Assembly (NCBI GenBank): GCA_032988165.1
Contig: JANTQF010000450.1
Location: forward strand, 1 to 24,599
Length of the DNA stretch: 24,599 nt
Reading direction: 5' to 3'
From: Emmonsiellopsis sp. PD_33
Lineage: Eukaryota > Ascomycota > Eurotiomycetes > Onygenales > Ajellomycetaceae
Shown here: piece by piece, positions 18,509 through 24,599 of the stretch
How the letters are laid out: each line of letters opens with the position of its first letter
Numbering within the stretch: position 1 is the first letter of the stretch
Made by a program: the position numbers and the translations under genes
The notes under the pieces: generated by a model
Database searches by the model: none
What the model was told of the DNA's origin: nothing
What the model saw: only the letters and a program-made list of their open reading frames with translations

Positions 18509-20505
18509 CTAAGCACTCCCATTCACCGCCGCCTTCGGCGCATCAACAAGCCCCCGCACACCCCCCTTCCCACCAACCTCCCTGGCCGTCACCTGAACAG
18601 CCAGCTGCTCACTAACACCAACCATGACCTCCACCTTCCCACCAGCCTTGATGCCCTTAATCGCAAATTCAGCAATGGGCTTCGACACATTCCACACAAC
18701 CTCGCGCACCTCCTCCTCCTCCTCATCAGAATCAAAGTCCGAATCCTCCTCCTCCCCCTCGCCCTTGGCCTCCTTCTCCTTCGCCTCCGGCTTCGTCACC
18801 TTGATCTCCCGCACACCCTCACAGACACGCACCAACACATCTCCACCAGCCTTGGGGACGGCATAATGCGCCGCGCGCCGCGCGGGCAGGGCAGTCTCGG
18901 CGTTCAGCAGCGGCTTGAAGACGGCGTGGGCGGCGTCCTCGACGGAGATGAGCTGGATGCCGATGGCCTTTTGGAGGTGCGGGGTGACGGTGACCATCGG
19001 GTGGGTGGATTGTTCAATGTCGTCCTTCTCGAACTCTTCTATTAGGGAGGCTTGGATGGCGGCGCCGCGCGCGGCGAGGTCGGAGGGGTTGATGGCTGTG
19101 GGGGAGGTGGAGGGGGCGAGGACGCTGGTGGTGGGTGGGAAGATGGATTGGACGAGGCGCGCGATTTTGGGGGTGTGCGAGGTGCCGCCGCAGAGGATTA
19201 CCTGGGAACATTGTTTGGTTAGATGGGGTTTATTTAGGTGGGGGGAGGGTTTGTAAATGGAGAACTAACCTCGTCAATGTCGAGGATGTCCAATTCGGCC
19301 TTCTTCACGGACTCGGTGATCAGGTTGGTGAAGCTGGAGAACACCTTGCCGGACAAAAGCTCGTATCTGGTTCGGTTGACGGTGGAGCTGAAGTCGATGC
19401 CGTTGGCGAGACTTTCGATGCTCAGACTGGCATTGGTGCCCAGACTCAAGGCCTTCTTGGTTGCCTCGGCCTCCAGCTTCAGCTTCGCGAGACTTCGCTC
19501 GTTTTCTCTGGGGTCGGTCTTGTGCTTCTTGATAAATTCCTTGGCGAAGTGGTCAATCAGGACCTGGTCCAGATTGGCGCCTCCCAGCTCGTAATCGTGC
19601 GCAGTCGCCAGGATGGTGTACATTCCACCCCGCGAGGCGATAACAGCAACGTCCGACCGGGTACCACCAAGATCGGCCACAACGACCAATTTATCCTTCA
19701 CAACGGCTTCAGGGCGGGCGTCATAGGCCATGAGAGCAGCAACGGGCTCATGGATGAACTGCAGAACTTCGATACCAGCGACCTTTGCAGCACCGATCAG
19801 GGCAGTGCGCTGCGCATCAGAGAAGTTGGTTGGGACGGTGACAACAGCAGCATTCACGTCCTTTCCCAGGAAATCGGACGCAGAAAGGCGGAGGCGGCGC
19901 AAATGGCGGGTGGTGATTTCTGAGACGGTCACGGTGCTGGGCTCTTCGCTGGCGGTATCACGGATCGTGAAGGCCACGGTGGAATCATGCTGCTCGGGAT
20001 GAGCAGATGCATGGCAGGGAGTAGGGTCTATCGATTTGAAGCTGTTCGCATGCCACATCAGCGTTCTGTATCGATTGGGGGCTCTGCGCGATAAAGTTGC
20101 GGGGTATATTACTCTTTTCCGAGGAAGTCTCTGAAATACGCAACAGTGTTCTTGGGGTTTCGAACAAGCTGTGCTTTGGCCTGGGTGCCATGATACTCTT
20201 CCGCTTCGACGTATGAAAGAACGGAGGGAATCTGACGGTCTGTATAGGCGCGATTAGATGCGGAACGTATACTTGTTTGATAGCCAGAGGATTAACATAC
20301 CGCCCTCCTCATTGGCAATAACTTCCGCCTTTCCTTCCTGCAAAGCATAAAATGTATCAATATCTCAACGCATCACTCTTAGTATCCGGGATGGGCCACT
20401 TACGGGCGACGTGCGGGCTATCGAGCTGTTGGAGTTTCCGAAGGATATACCGATGGAGAATCTCTCCGTGGTTTCGGGGGCGACCCCGTTGGCTGCGTCG
20501 CTCAT
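18509..20505 (-). CDS. SSZ1: ribosome-associated Hsp70-like protein Ssz1
   Basis: Five exons on the minus strand, 20505-20404, 20337-20301, 20239-20113, 20041-19270 and 19201-18509, encode 576 residues; yeast Ssz1 has 538. The nucleotide-binding domain shows FSIGISFGNSNSSIA, VIANEEGDRQIPSVLSY, VPTNFSDAQRTALIGAAKVA, VVADLGGTRSDVAVI and VILCGGTSHTPKIARLVQS, all Hsp70 signatures in the Ssz1 version. The peptide-binding part is short and there is no Hsp70 lid. Ssz1 pairs with the J-protein Zuo1 in the ribosome-associated complex, which sits at the exit tunnel and stimulates the Hsp70 Ssb on new chains. An acidic Glu/Asp run at about residues 487-512 lengthens the C-terminal part. Intron lengths are 66, 61, 71 and 68 nt. 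The gene shares a 301-bp divergent promoter with POP7, another RNA/translation gene. Confidence 0.95.
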
Positions 20506-20806
20506 GTTGATATTACGGGTATTTGGGGGTATTAGTAGAGGGGGTAGCAAGGAAAAGAGAGCAAGACAGCGGTGCTGGCGGGGTGATTTCAGGGTTGATG
20601 TTGGGCTGAGAAAATCACCAAAGCTCGATGATCGGAGAAATTTTGGCAAAAAATCTTTAGGCGAAGTTGGCTCGGGAAAACCTGCCGAATGCGGACAGGC
20701 GGCTATCGATAAGGAGACAAACAGGCCAAACATTTTGATTCATTCCAACATTTCAACGCCGATGACAACAGAGGAGATTAATTAATTCTTGTGGACACCT
20801 ACAGCT
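20506..20806. promoter_or_regulatory. 301-bp divergent promoter of SSZ1 and POP7
   Basis: The two start codons point apart across this interval, so regulation is probably shared between a ribosome-linked chaperone and an RNA-processing subunit. No TATA box was recognised. Both genes belong to the ribosome/RNA-synthesis group, which makes joint control plausible. Confidence 0.5.
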
Positions 20807-21559
20807 ATGGCGAAAACTAAGGCTCATCCGGAACTCAAGTTCGAGAGGAAAAATAGCAAAGTACCCAAAATACCCAGTCGTACGTCCGTCTCCTGCAATT
20901 TGTCCGACCAGCCCTAACATTACCCCCCTTCAGATGCGCGCATCCAAAAAAGACCAATCCCCCATCCCCCCACCGCCTCTCCCTACGCTGGCGCCAAAGT
21001 GCCCAAAATCGTCTATATCTCGACCAAAACCCCCTTCATGAGCGCTGCCAAACGCGTCCAAAAACTCCTCAAACAGGCCGAAAGACGCGCGACATCCAAG
21101 ATCGACCTCAGCGAGAAAACCAGCGATAAGCAAAAGTTTGGACAGCTGGCGGAGAGCACCGAGGAATTGAAGAAGGAGGCGGTCTTTCTGAAAGCTACTG
21201 GTCGCGCAATCGACAAAGCGATGGATATCGGGAAGTGGTTTGGTGCGAAGGAGGAATACGCGATCAAAGTGAAGACGGGGACTGTCCTAGTAGTCGATGA
21301 TATCGTGGAGGATGAGGGTGCTAGGCAGACACAACAAGGGACGGAAGAGCCGCTATCCAAACAGAAGGCAGATGGTGACGAGAGTATGGACCTTGAACCG
21401 TCTAGTACCGGCGATGCGAAAACGCAACAGTCACAGTCGAAATCCGCGGCGAAGAAGCAGAAGAGACGGGCCAAACACGCAGTCGACGAGAATGGTGACC
21501 TGCTCGAATCACGGACGCGCTGGGTGAACATGGTGGAGATTGCGGTCACCTTGAAATGA
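20807..21559 (+). CDS. POP7: RNase P/MRP protein subunit Pop7 (Rpp20-like, Alba fold)
   Basis: Two exons, 20807-20879 and 20934-21559, encode 232 residues. The 54-nt intron starts GTACGT, has CTAAC upstream of the acceptor and joins KIPS to HARIQKRPIPHPP. The core reads KVPKIVYISTKTPFMSAAKR, then FLKATGRAIDKAMDIGKWF, YAIKVKTGTVLVVDDIVE and the closing strand RTRWVNMVEIAVTLK, the Alba-type pattern of Pop7/Rpp20. Yeast Pop7 pairs with Pop6 and binds the P3 domain of the RNase P and RNase MRP RNAs, acting in tRNA 5' processing and rRNA processing. This protein is longer than yeast Pop7 (140 residues) because of a Gln/Ser/acidic insert and a basic KKQKRRAK patch between the last two strands. Confidence 0.92.
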
Positions 21560-23170
21560 GGGCCTTGACGAAGTTATTTCTGTTCCAAAGAAAGTGCATT
21601 GAGCACCTTCACCGATCGCCGTGATAGATAATTATTGCGATACAACCCCACTGATTCGCAACAAGTCGATGCATATGGAAAGTTTCGATACCAGGACGGC
21701 GGCTTGATGCCATTGCCGAGTCGGCTAATCCGCATTGATGTGTATCCTATATCCATAAGCGGGCTGATGCCTGGTTTCGGTATATAATTGGCCACGGATT
21801 TGCAAATGAAAATGGTGCACCGACTTCTTGGGCTCATCCGTTCACTGGGGGCATTTCGTCAATTAACTTTGCCATCATTTGAACCCCTTTGCATCTGCGA
21901 TCTATTGGCAAGAGGTGTAAATCATTGGTTGGTGTCTGATGGTCTCTGCGCCATTACGGTACCACGTTCAATCCTCTGGATTGATCGGTGTACTCTGCTT
22001 GAAAAACTTCAATGCTTGGCGTTGAGAGAAAAAAGGAGAAAGAAACACTTGTTTTCAGCAGAGAATATAGCAGAAGGGTGGGGGTTTCTTAAAGACTAGC
22101 AATCTCAAGACTTTTTTGGTAACAGCTTGATGGTTCCTTTATTAAGGAAGTATTTGTGCTTTTAACCATAGTGAAGTGCTGTCCATTCACTGCAACAATC
22201 TCTAGTGGTTGTCATAAAGCACAGAATGAAAATATGCTATCACTTCTATAACTCCATAATCAATATAACTATCAAGTAGTTATGAGCAGTTCTATCCATG
22301 CAACTAAGAGCAGCACCATCTCAAGCTCCCCTGTCCTAGTGTGTGGTATTCCTCTTGCTATGCCCAGGAATGAGATCTTGGATGCCCAAATGTTTGTGGT
22401 CTGTTAATGTGATGAATAGTATCTAGAGTAATTACTGTATTTCATTGTGACAGCTTTACTTTCAAGTAGAGACAAGTTTGTTTCAGGGCACAGGATGGCA
22501 CCATATTTTCTCTGTGCAGGTGGTGAGTGTAATAACCACTCCACTCCATCAACAAATAAGACAGTGATTGCCCAGTTGACACTGCTGTTGAATGGACCTT
22601 AGGAAGGATCATAGTCACAGCTAATTCCACTGCAGAGATGACTCACCAAATGACAGAGAGCACTAATATTGAATTCTGCATAGTGGAAGACTTTTGGGCG
22701 CTGGAAATTCAATGGCATCCTTGCTAAACAGAGGGAAAGTTCCTGGGGGTCATGTTTGGATGTTGGATAACAATTTTTGGAGTGACAGACACAGGTGATA
22801 ATGCAGGTTGAATGATAAGACTATTACTTGGTATCCAACTGTCTGCCTGCTATCCAATCCTATCTAGCTTAAATATTTTTGAGAGCTGAGATCGACAAAG
22901 CGTACTGGTCAACGTCATATTTATTACCTCTGACAAATGATGAAATGATTTGGAAGCGACCGCTAAAAATAGGAACTGGTTAGTGAACGGTGGTCGTTTA
23001 GTTAAGCTCCACGGGCCCATAGCTCTAGATGTGGATATCAGCCTCTCGAGTCTCAGCCTCAACAACCAGACTTCGGCATCCATACTTGGGCATATTTAAG
23101 TGGATGGATGGTATCTGTCTCCGTTGACTGCTTCTCTCCATGACCTGAACAACCAGAGCATTTCTGCAAC
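21560..23170. other. long intergenic region with CpG desert
   Basis: 1.6 kb between POP7 (+) and the tubby-like gene (+). The first 460 nt have normal composition. From 22021 to 22892 only one CG dinucleotide is present (at 22699-22700), while CA and TG are frequent, so CG pairs seem to have been lost by C-to-T change. The block could be a decayed mobile element, but no element was recognised in either strand. Right of 22893 normal CG use returns and the promoter of the next gene follows. Confidence 0.6.
22021..22892. repeat. possible decayed repeat (CpG-depleted block)
   Basis: CG dinucleotides are absent from 22021 to 22698 and only one occurs up to 22892, while flanking DNA has many. Composition of this type in ascomycetes usually marks repeats altered by C-to-T mutation. 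No terminal repeats, target-site duplication or transposase/polymerase motif could be identified, so the label is tentative. Confidence 0.35.
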
Positions 23171-24022
23171 ATGTCTCGACGACCCGCCACTCCACCCCCC
23201 GCCTACGAACCAACAGACCAACAACAACAACCAGACACCAAACACCCCCAGCAGAACATCCAACAATCCCCCCTCCCACCCCTCTCTTCTGCGGCCAATG
23301 CCACCCCCGACCTCTCCGACATAACCCTCGACACAACCCTCATCTACCCCACCACGCCCCCCGCCACCGCTCTCTACGAACTCTCTCACGAACTAGACGC
23401 CGGCTGGAGCACCATCGACATCTCCCGCCTCGTCCCCCGCACCTCCTCCCACCGGGAAACCACCCCCATCAACCCCCGCGACAAAAACATATACACCTTC
23501 ACCCAACTGCCCTTCTCCACCACCGTCGAAATCACTGGCAAACGCCGCTCCACGCTCCCCGGCACCTTGCATCTAAAATCCACCCGCCACCATCTGGTAA
23601 AGACCGGCTGGGAGCTGTGGCAGACCCATCGCGATGAGAAATCTTTGCTGCTGAAGGTTAAGCCGACGAGGAGCCCCGAGAAGCAGGAGGTTCTGAGTTG
23701 GGAGGATGAGAAGGGGGCGCAGGTGGCAGTTGAGACGGTGGGGAGGGGAGGGGAGAGGAGGGCTAGGTTGCAGGTTGTGGATAGGAGGCTGGTGATGGGG
23801 GATGATTCGATGATGGATGTGCTGATTACGGCGTGGTGTGCGAGGATTTGGATCTCGTGTCAGTTGTTTAGGGATGAAGAGTGGCAGAGGGAAAAGGGGT
23901 TTAAGACTATTGGTATGTTTCAGCCTTCAATTGCGGTGTTTTATTGAACGGATTGCTGATATATTGCGGATGTAGTGCAAGAGCGGATGGCTCATACGCA
24001 TTTTACGAACACGATGCGGTAA
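23171..24022 (+). CDS. conserved fungal protein, probable tubby C-terminal-like fold
   Basis: Two exons, 23171-23912 and 23976-24022, encode 262 residues. The 63-nt intron has GTATGT and TAG ends and joins KTI to VQERMAHTHFTNTMR, a short basic tail. The N-terminus (1-55) is Pro/Gln-rich and disordered (SRRPATPPPAYEPTDQQQQ). After it come ATALYELSHELDAGWSTIDI, IYTFTQLPFSTTVEITGK, TLHLKSTRHHLVKTGWEL and WEDEKGAQVAVETVGRG, with a final MMDVLITAWCARIWIS helix. Alternating strands around a closing hydrophobic helix recall the tubby/LURP-one-related fold found in fungal hypothetical proteins; this is inference. No catalytic residues were seen. The exon turns from C-rich to strongly G-rich at about 23620. 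Confidence 0.75.
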
Positions 24023-24331
24023 GGGTGGATCGGGATGGTGCTTTTGTGTATATATATTTGGGAGGGAGCGGATATACCCCGGGTAGCAAACATGGGATGA
24101 ACGAACTGAACGGCCTCATTCATTATAGAGCAATGATATTATATACCATTACAAGATGATCAGATCTGTAAAATGAACTAAGATGGGGTTGGGGTATTAA
24201 ATCAAAGCTCAACACCAGATAAATGCACCATAGCCAGCACACAGTGATAACAACTCCAGCACAACAAGCCCAATATAAAAAAAAAAAATAGAACCCCCCC
24301 ATCTCTACATCCCCTCTATCCCTCCTGGGTC
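24023..24331. other. convergent intergenic region
   Basis: 309 nt between the tubby-like gene and a possible gene running on the minus strand into the contig end. It holds an A run of 12 at 24278-24289. Nothing else was recognised. Confidence 0.5.
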
Positions 24332-24466
24332 CTACCGCTCCAACCCCGCCTCCCTCAACGCCCTCCCAACCACCTTCTTCTGCTCCTGAACCCCCAACCC
24401 ATTCTCATCAACCTCCCTCAAACACCTCCCAATAACAACCATAACCTTAACCCTCACCTCCGCCAC
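24332..24466 (-). CDS. possible 3' end of a truncated gene (unrecognised)
   Basis: On the minus strand the last clean stretch before the stop at 24332 reads VRVKVMVVIGRCLREVDENG, then LGVQEQKKVVGRALREAGLER. It looks like two amphipathic helices at the end of a real protein. Its sense strand is G-rich, as at the 3' ends of the other genes here. Upstream of it (24467-24599) the sequence is nearly pure C on the plus strand and unreliable, so the rest of the gene cannot be read. No family was recognised. Confidence 0.3.
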   Translation of the reverse strand: MAEVRVKVMVVIGRCLREVDENGLGVQEQKKVVGRALREAGLER

Positions 24467-24599
24467 CCCCCCCCCCCCCCGCCCCCACACCACCCGACCC
24501 CACCCCCCACACCCCCCCCTCCCCGACCCCACCCCCCCCCCCACAACCCCCCCCCCCCACACCCCCCCACCCCCACCCCAACACCACTACACCCCCCAC
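24466..24599. other. C-rich poor-quality contig end
   Basis: Almost only C with scattered A on the plus strand, mirrored by the C/T homopolymers at the other end of the window. This is best explained as unreliable consensus at a contig end; any reading frame here should be distrusted. Confidence 0.75.

Noticed and set aside
21788..22099. 103-residue open frame in the long intergenic region
   Set aside because: It starts at a TTG codon, resembles no family and runs into the CpG-depleted block, so it is probably chance.

Overview
The window looks like one whole contig of a filamentous ascomycete, most likely Eurotiales (Aspergillus/Penicillium type). The genes are carried by many short GT-AG introns (53-183 nt), most with CTAAC/CTGAC-like branch sites. 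They encode fungal-only or fungal-style families (DASH Spc19, a SUR7-like protein, Rav2/Rogdi, Ssz1, an Atp18 with four exons). Both contig ends dissolve into long C, T and G homopolymers, which looks like poor-quality assembly ends. Splice models were built by hand from frame continuity and family resemblance; no search was run.

Layout. 1-1141: poor-quality end plus promoter. 1142-2907 (+): leucine-rich-repeat protein with a C-terminal Cys pair module. 3625-4975 (-): Arb2-domain protein. 6057-7930 (+): secreted berberine-bridge-enzyme-like FAD oxidase, next to an AT-rich, CpG-free relic (5452-5836). 8475-9065 (-): mitochondrial ribosomal protein uS14m. 9664-10168 (-): ATP synthase subunit Atp18. 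10425-11019 (+): DASH subunit Spc19. 11839-14442 (-): mitoribosome assembly factor Rsm22. 14792-16065 (-): Rav2/Rogdi-like V-ATPase assembly factor. 16819-17849 (+): SUR7-family membrane protein. 18509-20505 (-): ribosome-associated Hsp70 Ssz1. 20807-21559 (+): RNase P/MRP subunit Pop7. 21560-23170: long intergenic stretch with a CpG desert. 23171-24022 (+): tubby-like conserved protein. 24332-contig end (-): possible 3' end of one more gene.

How the genes relate. This is mainly a housekeeping chromosome segment and not a biosynthetic or defence island. Three genes serve the mitochondrion (uS14m, Atp18, Rsm22) and lie within 6 kb, interrupted by the kinetochore gene Spc19. Spc19 shares a 256-bp divergent promoter with Atp18. 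Ssz1 and Pop7 (translation and RNA processing) share a 301-bp divergent promoter; Rav2 and the SUR7-like gene share a 753-bp one. The one gene of accessory character is the secreted flavin oxidase.

No clearly new multi-gene system was seen. The most unusual signals are compositional. Many exons run from C-rich to G-rich on the sense strand and reset at each intron, and there are two sharply bounded CpG-free intergenic blocks that look like decayed repeats.
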